A program made the translations under genes and the position numbers. Shown here one piece after another: positions 1 to 7,728 of a DNA stretch of 64,000 nt. The stretch lies in assembly GCF_029892045.1 (NCBI RefSeq), contig NZ_CP120368.1, forward strand, positions 122,001-186,000. The letters run 5' to 3'. Position 1 is the first letter of the stretch, and every line of letters starts with the position of its first letter. The notes under the pieces are model-generated. The model saw only the letters and a program-made list of their open reading frames with translations, was not told where the DNA came from and did not search any database. This stretch comes from Sinorhizobium numidicum. GTDB lineage: Bacteria > Pseudomonadota > Alphaproteobacteria > Rhizobiales > Rhizobiaceae.

Positions 1-214
1 CCGTTGCAAGCTTGGCCGCGTGCATCAGGCCGAGAGCGGACATGTTCGGGAGCTGCAGCGGCCCCTCGCGCAGACCTGCCCGATCGCCGGCGCCGGCCGC
101 GCAGAATTCGGCGATGTGGCCGAGCGTGTCCGCCCCAAGATCGCCGAACGCCTCCGCATCCGGCGCGCCGCCAATGCCGAAGGAGTCGAGTACGAAGAGG
201 AATGCACGCGCCAT
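1..214 (-). CDS. deoB: Phosphopentomutase DeoB, N-terminal part
   Basis: The reverse strand from the ATG at 214 reads without a stop to the window edge and gives about 71 residues starting [20 protein letters not shown]. This is the typical N-terminus of phosphopentomutase, an alkaline-phosphatase superfamily enzyme that interconverts ribose-1-phosphate and ribose-5-phosphate in nucleoside salvage. The [12 protein letters not shown] segment carries the first metal-binding aspartate (D10). The gene is cut by the window edge, so only the start is seen. Its start is 127 bp from the 3' end of the pseudopilin gene in the same direction. The family call is firm; nothing can be said about the rest of the protein. 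Confidence 0.9.
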   Translation of the reverse strand, partial: MARAFLFVLDSFGIGGAPDAEAFGDLGADTLGHIAEFCAAGAGDRAGLREGPLQLPNMSALGLMHAAKLAT

Positions 215-341
215 GAACCACCCGGTGAACCGGAATGCGGCGACGGGAGGGCCGCTATCCGGTGCTGTTGAACTGCGCGAGAGAGCCGCGCAATCCGGCA
301 GGAATAGCGCGCCGTCACACCCATTGCAATTCAGCGGTCGG

Positions 342-926
342 TCAGCAATCCGTGCATTTGATCGTGTTGCCGAAGCGTTGGCGATAGTAGGACGTCTTGG
401 AAAGATTGATCGTGTTGACGTTGCTCGCGAGATTCGGCGCAAAGAGCAGGAGCTCGTGCGGAACCACGAGTTCGGTGCGCACGACAAATGCGTTCACGGC
501 ATCAAGCTCAGCGGGGACAGTGGCGGTGGAGCCGACGGCATAGGGCGTCGCACCATTCTGGTCGCGTGACCACATGACCTTGCCGCTGGTGGTGCCGCTG
601 ACCTGGATGCCGGTGATTTTCAGCGCGTAATTTGCGCTGTCATAGGGCGCTATGATGCTTTTCGCCACATGTTTCATGTCGTCCAGCAGTGTCTTGTTGA
701 TGTCGGTCTGCTGGGAGACGATGTCGGAGATAGCGCTCGAGGCGCGCGCAACCTTGCGGGCGATGGTGAAGCCGAGCGAAATCTCGAAGGCCCCGATATA
801 GGCCATGATCAGCAGCGGCGCGACGATCGCGAACTCCACGCCGCCGACGCCGCGCCGGTCCCTCCAGAACGAGGAGAATGATCCGAGCGCGCGCCGAGCA
901 AGCGAGAATCCCTGCAAGCGTCTCAT
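342..926 (-). CDS. TadE/TadG-family pilus assembly pseudopilin
   Basis: This 194-residue protein has a basic N-terminus, then a short Arg-rich stretch ([20 protein letters not shown]) that leads into one hydrophobic segment at about residues 27-50. The glycine-VEFA arrangement before the helix is the TadE/TadG signature, and these proteins are minor pilins or envelope factors of the Tad pilus. The remaining 140 residues are a predicted periplasmic domain ending in a C-x2-C motif (CTDC). The start follows the neighbouring gene by 7 bp, so the two are probably co-transcribed. Placement beside pilA-cpa supports a role in this Tad system. It could be called TadE or TadG; the sequence alone does not separate them. 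Confidence 0.82.
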   Translation of the reverse strand: MRRLQGFSLARRALGSFSSFWRDRRGVGGVEFAIVAPLLIMAYIGAFEISLGFTIARKVARASSAISDIVSQQTDINKTLLDDMKHVAKSIIAPYDSANYALKITGIQVSGTTSGKVMWSRDQNGATPYAVGSTATVPAELDAVNAFVVRTELVVPHELLLFAPNLASNVNTINLSKTSYYRQRFGNTIKCTDC

Positions 927-933
927 GGCGTCC

Positions 934-1542
934 TCAGTAGTCTTCGTTGCGGAAGGTTGCGGTCGCGACCATCAGGAAATCGCGGGGCATGCTGCTGCCG
1001 GCGGGGCGCAGGTTCGTGACATAGGGGCGAATGAGATCGGTAATCACTTCCCAACGGTAGTAGGCGCGCACCATGGTGAAAGCCTTCGGACCGCCAGGAG
1101 CGAACTGGAAGCCGCTGGTATCGAGATCAGAGGATGAAGCGGAGCCGACCCGCGGTACCGCCTCTGGAAAGTTCGTCAGATCGGTGATCTCACGGATATC
1201 CAGATGGAGCTTTTCAGCGTCGGTCACTTCCGTTGCGGAACAGGGCATTAAAATCGAAATCTCATCGCAGAAAGCCTGGCGGAACTGCTCCGGTGTCGTG
1301 GTGCCCAATCTGATTTCGCCGGTACGGATTTTCCGCGCCAGCGTGTCCGTTGCGTTCGCAAGCAGCTGTTCACCGGCAAAGGCGACGAAGGTTTCGATCG
1401 AGGCGAAGACGATCACGAAGAAGGGGAGCGCGAGCACCGCGAACTCGATCGCGGTCGCGCCCTGCCTGTCGCCGAACAGACGTCGCAACAGGCGGCGAGG
1501 CGAACGCCTGCGGGGGCCGGAAGTTTCCTCTTCAATCGCCAT
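934..1542 (-). CDS. TadE/TadG-family pilus assembly pseudopilin
   Basis: This 202-residue protein has the same layout as its downstream neighbour: a basic leader of about 30 residues, RQGATAIEFAVLALPFFVIV (Flp/TadE-type processing motif with glutamate +5 of the mature end) and a single membrane helix, then a periplasmic domain. GATAIEFA closely resembles the GATAIEYG of the PilA pilin encoded at 2327, so CpaA could process it; that is inference. It lies first of two TadE-like genes, 110 bp from the gene at 1653. It probably acts as a minor pilin or initiation subunit of the Tad pilus. Confidence 0.83.
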   Translation of the reverse strand: MAIEEETSGPRRRSPRRLLRRLFGDRQGATAIEFAVLALPFFVIVFASIETFVAFAGEQLLANATDTLARKIRTGEIRLGTTTPEQFRQAFCDEISILMPCSATEVTDAEKLHLDIREITDLTNFPEAVPRVGSASSSDLDTSGFQFAPGGPKAFTMVRAYYRWEVITDLIRPYVTNLRPAGSSMPRDFLMVATATFRNEDY

Positions 1543-1652
1543 TGTGCCGTTCCGTCAGTCACATCTGATCGGCGGCAAAATACCGGGGACTGTTGAAAAT
1601 TCGTTTTCAGTGGTCCGAAGAATTTTAGCGATTCGAATTTTAAGCTTCGGTC

Positions 1653-2072
1653 TCAGTTGCTGCTTGCGGCGGAAACCTGGCGCTCGGCGCGCTCGCAATT
1701 CGGGGTGCAGGAAAGAACGCTCCGCACCGTCTGCCTATAGACGCGCAGGGTATTGCCTTCATCGATCGATACCAGAATACGCTCGTCGACGATGGCGTTT
1801 CCATCCTGGTCGAGAATGACGAGATTGGTCGTGCCGAAATTGCGCCCTGTGAGCACGATCGTTTTCGCGTCCGCCACCGTCGCATCCGCAACCTCCGAAT
1901 TGCCGATGATCACCTTGCTGACCGGCCGGTCGAGCTTCAGCACGCGCGCGTGATCCATATAGACGCGCATCATCTCTTCCGCACGCACCCCACAGGGAGC
2001 GGAAACCGCAACAAATGCGATCATGGCAAAGGCGAACGTGGCGATCCGCTTGGTCTCGACAGGCATGGTCAT
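1653..2072 (-). CDS. Stand-alone secretin N-domain (CpaC N-terminal-like) protein
   Basis: This is a 139-residue secreted protein with a signal peptide at about residues 1-31, cleaved near VRAEE. Residues 35-105 (MDHARVLKLDRPVSKVIIGN through FGTTNLVILDQDG) match the pilus-formation N-terminal domain found at the start of CpaC secretins. The same pattern is visible in CpaC here at residues 45-125 (VVDLP, IYLFGKAVGQTNIFVFGPNG). There is no secretin pore domain. The C-terminus carries two cysteines (SCTPNC) that may pair. It probably helps assemble or line the Tad secretin in the periplasm; this is inferred from the domain and from the divergent pilA operon 250 bp away. Confidence 0.8.
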   Translation of the reverse strand: MTMPVETKRIATFAFAMIAFVAVSAPCGVRAEEMMRVYMDHARVLKLDRPVSKVIIGNSEVADATVADAKTIVLTGRNFGTTNLVILDQDGNAIVDERILVSIDEGNTLRVYRQTVRSVLSCTPNCERAERQVSAASSN

Positions 2073-2198
2073 GGCGCTTCCTCATGACGGGTATCTGCCG
2101 CATCCTCGCGTCTTTTGGTGAATGAACCGTTACGTCGGTCGAGCGGAATTTAACACATCCCTTTCTGAAGCATTTACCCAGGAAAACGGGGTGGCGAC

Positions 2199-2214
2199 TT
2201 AACTTCACGGTAAC
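2199..2214 (+). promoter_or_regulatory. Candidate CtrA box upstream of pilA
   Basis: TTAA, seven bases, then GTAAC occurs at 2199-2214, one mismatch from the alphaproteobacterial CtrA consensus TTAA-N7-TTAAC. It sits 112 bp before the pilA start, in the 254 bp divergent gap between pilA and the secretin N-domain gene. In Caulobacter, pilA is directly activated by CtrA, so cell-cycle control of the pilin is plausible. The site was found by eye. Confidence 0.45.
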
Positions 2215-2326
2215 CGGTTTCCTTAAGTCGATGGCAATTAGCCCCCGCTAATTTGAGGGTATCCGATCAACGGCAAACAGTTGGCGGACGTGCTGAACAA
2301 CAAACACGTGAAGTAGGAGAATCACC

Positions 2327-2524
2327 ATGAAGACGATTTTCGCCCGCCTGCTGAAGGACGAGTCCGGTGCAACGGCAATCGAATACGGCCTGATCGCGGC
2401 TTTGATCTCGGTTGCTCTGATCACCGGCGCAACCACGCTCGGTGGCAAGCTGGACACGCAGTTCACCAATCTGGGCTCTTACCTGAGCGTAGCGCCGAAG
2501 GCCGGAGCCCCGGCAAATCCGTAA
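2327..2524 (+). CDS. pilA: Flp-family type IVb pilin PilA
   Basis: This 65-residue protein is the major subunit of the Tad/Flp pilus. The leader of 14 residues ends in glycine and is followed by ATAIEYGLIAALISVALI, the Flp signature with the invariant glutamate at mature position +5 and the neighbouring tyrosine (E19, Y20 of the precursor). Cleavage after G14 would leave a 51-residue pilin, the usual size. AGGAG lies 8 bases before the ATG. It heads the pilus operon, and a hairpin at 2535-2563 separates it from cpaA, an arrangement expected to give far more pilin than assembly proteins. Such pili serve surface adhesion and early plant contact. Confidence 0.97.
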   Translation: MKTIFARLLKDESGATAIEYGLIAALISVALITGATTLGGKLDTQFTNLGSYLSVAPKAGAPANP

Positions 2525-2534
2525 CTGAAGTCGC

Positions 2535-2563
2535 AAAGGCCGTCTTCTTTGAAGGCGGCCTTT
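2535..2563 (+). terminator. Hairpin between pilA and cpaA (attenuator-like)
   Basis: AAAGGCCGTCTTC, a three-base loop, then GAAGGCGGCCTTT forms a 13 bp stem with one mismatch ending 39 bp after the pilA stop. The U-tract is weak (TTTAATCAATT), so it is likelier to act as a partial terminator or mRNA 3' stabiliser than a full stop. This fits strong pilA and weaker cpaA-tadC expression. Confidence 0.65.
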
Positions 2564-2631
2564 AATCAATTGGAGATAAGTAATATAATTGCCGGTCGTT
2601 CAATTTGTACGATCAAAGCCAGGAAACTCGA

Positions 2632-3144
2632 ATGGTCGCAGCAGCCATCTTTGTGATTTTTCCATTCTGTCTGGCGTTTACCGCGTTTTCCGATCTAGTA
2701 ACAATGACGATACCTAATCGCATATCCGCGATCCTGTTGGGCGCCTTCGTTATTGTCGCGCCGTTGGCTGGGTTCCACGTCGAACAAATCGGCCTGCATA
2801 TCGCAGCGGCGGCTTTGGTCTTTGCCATTTGCTTCTGCCTTTTTGCGGCGAACGTCATGGGCGGGGGTGATGCCAAGCTTCTCACCGCCAGTGCCGTTTG
2901 GTTTGGCCTGACCCCTTCGCTCGCGGCGTTCCTCCTCTATGTCTCGGTGTTCGGTGGTCTGTTGACCCTCGCCGTCCTCCTGCTGCGCCGGCAGGAGAAC
3001 GCGATCCTCGCTATCGGCATCCCGGTTCCGCGTCTTTTGCTGATGGCGAAGAAAATACCCTACGGAGTCGCCGTCGCTTTCGGCGGCTTCGCGGCTTATC
3101 CCTCATCGCCGCTGATGCAAGCCGCTTTCGCGCAACTTTCCTGA
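2632..3144 (+). CDS. cpaA: Prepilin peptidase CpaA (TadV, A24 family)
   Basis: This is an inner-membrane aspartic protease that cleaves the leader of PilA and probably of the TadE-like proteins. From ATG 2632 the protein has 170 residues and about five membrane segments. The two catalytic aspartates of the family are visible: D21 (AFSDLVTM) and D80 in NVMGGGDAK, the GxGD motif. It is the short type without the N-methylase domain, as usual for Tad systems. I chose 2632 because AGGAAA precedes it; an in-frame TTG at 2605 would add nine residues without a clear site. It lies 107 bp after pilA, beyond the hairpin. Confidence 0.93.
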   Translation: MVAAAIFVIFPFCLAFTAFSDLVTMTIPNRISAILLGAFVIVAPLAGFHVEQIGLHIAAAALVFAICFCLFAANVMGGGDAKLLTASAVWFGLTPSLAAFLLYVSVFGGLLTLAVLLLRRQENAILAIGIPVPRLLLMAKKIPYGVAVAFGGFAAYPSSPLMQAAFAQLS

Positions 3145-3183
3145 AGAGTTCCGCGGCGAGGCGGACCGGCTCTCGAGCTTTTC

Positions 3184-3213
3184 GTTAACCATCTATATGA
3201 GCGGCTCGTTAAC
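3184..3213 (+). promoter_or_regulatory. Pair of GTTAAC sites upstream of cpaB
   Basis: Two identical GTTAAC hexamers lie at 3184-3189 and 3208-3213, 24 bp apart and just before cpaB. They contain CtrA-type TTAAC half-sites but not the exact N7 spacing. They may mark an internal promoter or regulator site in the 131 bp gap between cpaA and cpaB. Confidence 0.3.
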
Positions 3214-3275
3214 TATAATTACACCAATTCCTGATCAATCTGGTCCCGGGGATTTCGAGGGACTTTGGGGCGATC

Positions 3276-4085
3276 ATGAAACCGGTGCGCATCATCATTC
3301 TGGCCGTGGCCGTCGGCTCGGCGGCTATGGCCGGGCTGTTGGCGATGAAACTCACCCGTGGTCCCGCCCCGCAACTGGCAGAGCCGCTCGTCGAACAGGC
3401 ACCTGCCATCAACGTGCTCGTCGCCAGCAAGAGCCTGCCGGTGGGTTCACGGCTCGCGGCGGATTCGATCCATTGGATGGCCTGGCCTAAGGACGGCGTC
3501 GTCGACGGCCTGATTACCGAGGAAAACCGGCCGAGCGCGCTTGAAGACCTTGCCGGCGCCGTCGTGCGCCTGCCGATCTTCAACGGCGAGCCGGTCCGCC
3601 AGGAAAAAATCGCCGACGCCTCGAACCGGATCATGTCGTCGCTGCTGCCGGCGGGAAAACGGGCCGTCGCCACCGAGATTACCGTTGCGACCGGGGCAGG
3701 CGGCTTCATTCTGCCGAACGATCGCGTCGACGTCATCATGGTGCGCAAGTCCGATGGAGACCTCTATCTGACCGAAACGGTACTGAGCAATGTCCGCGTG
3801 CTGGCGATCGACCAGCAGGTCGAAGAGAAGGACGACGGCTCGAAATCCGTCGTCGGCACCACGGCGACGCTTGAACTCACGCCGGATCAATCGAAGGTCA
3901 TGACGGTTGCGCAGCAGATGGCGGAGCGTATCTCGCTGGCGCTGCGGAGCGTCGCCGACGCCCAGGAGGCCGATACGAATGCCGCCGATCATCTTCTCAG
4001 CGGCGACGGCCAGCCGACCATCCAGGTCATCAAATCGGGTTCCATCGTCAAGAGCGATGGCGCGGCCCTCCAGAACCAGAAATGA
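3276..4085 (+). CDS. cpaB: Tad pilus assembly protein CpaB (RcpC)
   Basis: This is a 269-residue envelope protein of the Tad machine, thought to work with the secretin at the periplasmic face. A single N-terminal helix (residues 4-23) anchors or exports it. Residues 45-110 form a SAF domain (NVLVASKSLPVGSRLAADSI), followed by the RcpC/CpaB domain with GAGGFILPNDRVDVIM at about residues 145-160, the most recognisable family motif. The stop overlaps the cpaC start by four bases (ATGA), so translation is probably coupled. Length and position match the family. Confidence 0.93.
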   Translation: MKPVRIIILAVAVGSAAMAGLLAMKLTRGPAPQLAEPLVEQAPAINVLVASKSLPVGSRLAADSIHWMAWPKDGVVDGLITEENRPSALEDLAGAVVRLPIFNGEPVRQEKIADASNRIMSSLLPAGKRAVATEITVATGAGGFILPNDRVDVIMVRKSDGDLYLTETVLSNVRVLAIDQQVEEKDDGSKSVVGTTATLELTPDQSKVMTVAQQMAERISLALRSVADAQEADTNAADHLLSGDGQPTIQVIKSGSIVKSDGAALQNQK

Positions 4086-5638
4086 AGATCGAGCGGGGAC
4101 GCAAGGTGAAGCGGAACGGAAACATATTTCGGACGTCTCTCGCAGCCGGTCTATCATTTTGTCTCGCATTGTCGGGCATGGCTTGGCCGCTGCAGACGGC
4201 TGAGGCGGCCGCCTCCTCTGTCGTCAGAATCGTCGAAAGCGGTCCGGGCGCCAAAAGGGTCGTCAATCTCGGTCTCAACAAGGCGGTGGTCGTCGACCTG
4301 CCGACGGATGCTCATGATATCCTCGTTGCCGACCCGTCGCTCGCCGACGCGGTCACGCGCACGTCGCGTCGTATTTATCTCTTCGGCAAGGCTGTCGGTC
4401 AGACGAATATTTTTGTCTTCGGGCCGAACGGCGAGGAAATCGTCAGCCTCGAAATCGCGGTCGAGCGCGATGTCGCCGGCCTCGAAGCGAATCTCCGCCG
4501 CTTCATTCCCGAGGCCGATATCAATGTCGAAATCATCTCGGATAACGTCGTCCTGACCGGCACCGTCCGCACACCGCTCGACTCCACCAAAGCCGTCGAT
4601 CTCGCACGAGCATTCCTCAAAGGCGGCGAGGCGACGACCCGGAACATCACTGCACAGGGCACCAACGGCGACGCCGATATTTTCGCCGAAGACCGTCAGG
4701 ATTCCCAAATCGTCAATCTGCTGACGATCGAGGGCGACGATCAGGTAACTTTGAAGGTCACCGTTGCCGAGGTCAGCCGGCAGGTGCTGAAGCAGCTCGG
4801 ATTTAATGGCAGCGTTGCGGACGGAGAAAGCGGAATCGGCTTCCGCAACCCTGCCAACCTCGGCGATGCGATCAGCGTCGGCGCGAACGCGCTCGTGAAG
4901 GGCTCGATCGGCGGAACTACGATTTCGAGCTATATCAACGCGATGGAACAGGCGGGCGTGATGCGCACGCTCGCCGAACCGAGCTTGACGGCAATTTCCG
5001 GCCAAGAAGCCAAGTTTTACGTCGGCGGTGAGTTCCGGCTTGCTGGGGCACAGGAGGTCTCAGCAGATGAGGAAACAGGTGCGCCAACAGTCGCGCGTGA
5101 GGTGAACGACGTCGAATACGGCATAAGGCTGAACTTCAAACCTGTGGTTCTCGGCCCGGGCCGCATAAGCTTGCAGATTCAAACGAATGTCTCCGAGCCC
5201 ACCTACGAGGGCTCGGTTGTTACCGGCAACGGCACGAATACTATTCCCGGCAACACTTTCCTCGGTATCCGCAAGCGCGAGGCTTCGACGAGCGTCGAAC
5301 TGCCGTCCGGCGGCTCGATCGTCATTGCCGGCCTCGTCCAAGACAATATCCGTCAGGCGATGTCGGGCCTGCCCGGTGCCTCGAAGATTCCGATTCTCGG
5401 CACGCTCTTCCGCAGCAAGGACTTCCAGCGCAACGAGACAGAACTCGTGATCATCGCCACACCCTATCTGGTGCGGCCGGTTGCCCGCAGCGCGATTTCG
5501 CGGCCCGACGACAATTTCAATGCGGCCAACGATCTCGAGAGCTTCTTCCTCGGCCGCGTCAACCGGATCTACGGACGCCCGGAGGCGCAGGCCCCGGTCG
5601 GCCGCTATCACGGCAATGTCGGCTTCATCTACAAATAG
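4082..5638 (+). CDS. cpaC: Tad outer-membrane secretin CpaC (RcpA)
   Basis: This 518-residue protein is the outer-membrane secretin through which the Flp pilus leaves. Domains in order: a signal peptide to about residue 40; the pilus N-terminal domain at 45-130; a BON-like domain at 130-205 (LEANLRRFIPEADINVEIIS, then VVLTGTV); and the secretin core at about 225-460. The core has VTLKVTVAEVSR, the gate region QEAKFYVGGE and the family end motif ELPSGGSIVIAGLVQD. The start overlaps cpaB. A separate protein encoded at 1653 repeats only the N-terminal domain. There is no lipobox, so a pilotin or CpaD probably assists assembly. Confidence 0.95.
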   Translation: MKIERGRKVKRNGNIFRTSLAAGLSFCLALSGMAWPLQTAEAAASSVVRIVESGPGAKRVVNLGLNKAVVVDLPTDAHDILVADPSLADAVTRTSRRIYLFGKAVGQTNIFVFGPNGEEIVSLEIAVERDVAGLEANLRRFIPEADINVEIISDNVVLTGTVRTPLDSTKAVDLARAFLKGGEATTRNITAQGTNGDADIFAEDRQDSQIVNLLTIEGDDQVTLKVTVAEVSRQVLKQLGFNGSVADGESGIGFRNPANLGDAISVGANALVKGSIGGTTISSYINAMEQAGVMRTLAEPSLTAISGQEAKFYVGGEFRLAGAQEVSADEETGAPTVAREVNDVEYGIRLNFKPVVLGPGRISLQIQTNVSEPTYEGSVVTGNGTNTIPGNTFLGIRKREASTSVELPSGGSIVIAGLVQDNIRQAMSGLPGASKIPILGTLFRSKDFQRNETELVIIATPYLVRPVARSAISRPDDNFNAANDLESFFLGRVNRIYGRPEAQAPVGRYHGNVGFIYK

Positions 5639-5694
5639 GTCGGGCTATGAAACACCGAACCGCGCGGCAGAATAGTTTTGAAAGGCAGACACAG

Positions 5695-6393
5695 ATGTCC
5701 TCGACCCGTTTCGGCCTTCCTGCGCACACAACATCCCGCGTGGCGATACTGGCAATCCTTGCCGGCCTGCTTGCAGGCTGCGGCACCAAGGATAAGCTGG
5801 CGACCGGCTCGATCCCGGACGATTATCGCACCCGCCATCCGATCGTCCTTGCCGAGGCGGAGCGGACGATCGACATTCCCGTCGCTTCCGGAGACTCACG
5901 ACTGACCCAAGGCACGCGCGATGTCATCCGCGGCTTCGCCGCCGAATACCGCACCGCCTCCAGCGGCGTCATCCAGATCATGCTGCCGCGTGGATCGGTG
6001 AACAGCAATGCCGCCCATGCCGTGCGCAAGGATATACGCCGCCTGCTGGCAGCGACTGGCGTACCGGCAAACAGAGTGATCGAAACCAGCTACGAAGCCG
6101 GCTCGGCAGGGGATGCGGCGCCCATTCGCTTGAGCTATGTCGCGATTGCCGCGCAGACCGCGCCCTGCGGCGAGTGGCCGGAGGACCTGACGCTCAACAC
6201 CGTGCAAAACCGCAACTACTACAATTTCGGTTGCGCCACCCAGTCCAACCTCGCCGCTCAGATCGCGAACCCGACGGACCTGGTCGGGCCGCGCCAGATG
6301 TCGCCTATCGATGCCGAACAACGTGGCGAAGTGATCAACACCTGGCGCGGCATCGAAAAGGGCGATGGCGGAACGACGATCGTCTTCAACTGA
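5695..6393 (+). CDS. cpaD: Tad pilus lipoprotein CpaD
   Basis: This is a CpaD-family pilus biogenesis lipoprotein, thought to sit at the outer membrane with the secretin. The lipobox LLAGC is at about residues 25-29 from ATG 5695. The family segments TLNTVQNRNYYNFGCATQSN and LAAQIANPTDLVGPR lie toward the C-terminus. I chose 5695 because it has GAAAGG nine bases upstream and gives a normal-length lipoprotein signal. An in-frame ATG at 5647 would add 16 residues and an unusually long leader. The product is 232 residues from 5695 or 248 from 5647. It sits between cpaC and cpaE with short gaps. Confidence 0.92.
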   Translation: MSSTRFGLPAHTTSRVAILAILAGLLAGCGTKDKLATGSIPDDYRTRHPIVLAEAERTIDIPVASGDSRLTQGTRDVIRGFAAEYRTASSGVIQIMLPRGSVNSNAAHAVRKDIRRLLAATGVPANRVIETSYEAGSAGDAAPIRLSYVAIAAQTAPCGEWPEDLTLNTVQNRNYYNFGCATQSNLAAQIANPTDLVGPRQMSPIDAEQRGEVINTWRGIEKGDGGTTIVFN

Positions 6394-6414
6394 TGCGGTG
6401 CTTAAGGACAAGAG

Positions 6415-7701
6415 ATGAACGCGATTGAATACAGAATCGACGGTGAGGCGGACGAATTTGCTGCCGCAGACGCCGTGCGCACGGGCGATCTCGACCAACT
6501 CCGGCCGCTGCCGCGCATTTCGATCCACGCTTTCTGCGAGAGCGATGCCATGCAGCGTCTCATGGAGCGCTGCGGGCAAGACCGCCGCATGGCGAAGGTC
6601 AGCCTTCGGATCACTGCCGGCAACGTTGCGGCGGCCGCGAACATGTTCGCGAGCGTCTCGACACCCAACCTGATCATACTCGAGACCGCGACGGAGCCCC
6701 GATCGCTGCTTTCGGAGCTCGCGCCGCTCGCCGAAGTCTGCGATCCGAGCACCAAAGTCATCATCATCGGCCGGCACAACGACATTGCGCTTTATCGCGA
6801 GCTGATCCGCAACGGCATCTCCGAATATATGGTCGCCCCGGTCGCGATGGCCGATATTCTTGCGGCGATCTCGGCGATCTTCGTCGATCCGGAGGCGGAG
6901 CCCCTGGGCCGAAGCCTGGCCTTCATCGGCGCGAAGGGTGGCTGCGGCTCATCCGTGATCGCACACAATTGCGCCTGGGGCATTTCCAATCTGTTTTCGA
7001 CGGAGACCATCCTCGCCGATCTCGATCTTCCTTATGGCACCGCCAATATCGACTTCGACCAGGATCCGCCGCAGGGAATTTCCGAGGCTGTGTCTTCGCC
7101 GGACCGGCTGGACGAGGTGTTTCTGGACCGTCTTTTGACCAAATGTTCGGAGCACCTGTCGCTGCTCGCCGCGCCTTCGATGCTCGACCGCGCCTATGAT
7201 TTCGAGGCGGGCGCCTTTCATCCGATCCTCGAAATCCTCCAGCGTAGCGCGCCGGTTTCGGTACTCGACGTTCCCCATGTCTGGTCGGACTGGACCCGCT
7301 CCGTTCTCGGCGAGGCCGACGAGGTGATCATCACCGCTGTTCCCGATCTTGCGAGCCTCAGGAACGCGAAGAATCTTCTCGACGCGCTGAAGAAGCTTCG
7401 GCCGAACGATAAGGTACCGCATCTCGTTCTCAATCAGGTCGGCATGCCCAAGCGGCCGGAGATCGCGCCCCACGAGTTCTGCGAGTCGCTGGAGGCGGAG
7501 GCTGCGGCAATCATCCCCTTCGATGCGGTTCTCTTCGGCAACGCCTCGAACAGCGGACGCATGATCGCGGAAATCGACAGGAAATCGCCGGCAGCGGAGA
7601 CTTTCTCGCAACTCGCCCATCTGTTGACCGGGCGCGCAACCGTCAAGAAAGCGCGCAAGGGCAGCCTCGGCAAGGTCCTCGCGAGACTCGGCAGGCGGTA
7701 G
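6415..7701 (+). CDS. cpaE: Tad pilus localisation ATPase CpaE (TadZ)
   Basis: This 428-residue protein belongs to the MinD/ParA superfamily and places the Tad machine in the cell. Residues 40-150 form an atypical receiver-like domain (LIILETATE, VIIIGRHNDIALYRELIRNG). From about 165 the ATPase begins with the deviant Walker A FIGAKGGCGSSVIAHN and continues with ILADLDLPYGTANIDFDQDP. In this family the P-loop is often variant; here KGGCGSS keeps the signature lysine K of KGG but has serine in place of the lysine before the final S/T. Whether it hydrolyses ATP cannot be told. Gaps of 21 and 27 bp join it to cpaD and cpaF. Confidence 0.93.
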   Translation: MNAIEYRIDGEADEFAAADAVRTGDLDQLRPLPRISIHAFCESDAMQRLMERCGQDRRMAKVSLRITAGNVAAAANMFASVSTPNLIILETATEPRSLLSELAPLAEVCDPSTKVIIIGRHNDIALYRELIRNGISEYMVAPVAMADILAAISAIFVDPEAEPLGRSLAFIGAKGGCGSSVIAHNCAWGISNLFSTETILADLDLPYGTANIDFDQDPPQGISEAVSSPDRLDEVFLDRLLTKCSEHLSLLAAPSMLDRAYDFEAGAFHPILEILQRSAPVSVLDVPHVWSDWTRSVLGEADEVIITAVPDLASLRNAKNLLDALKKLRPNDKVPHLVLNQVGMPKRPEIAPHEFCESLEAEAAAIIPFDAVLFGNASNSGRMIAEIDRKSPAAETFSQLAHLLTGRATVKKARKGSLGKVLARLGRR

Positions 7702-7728
7702 CCCGGTCAATGAAGCAATTGGAATGAA

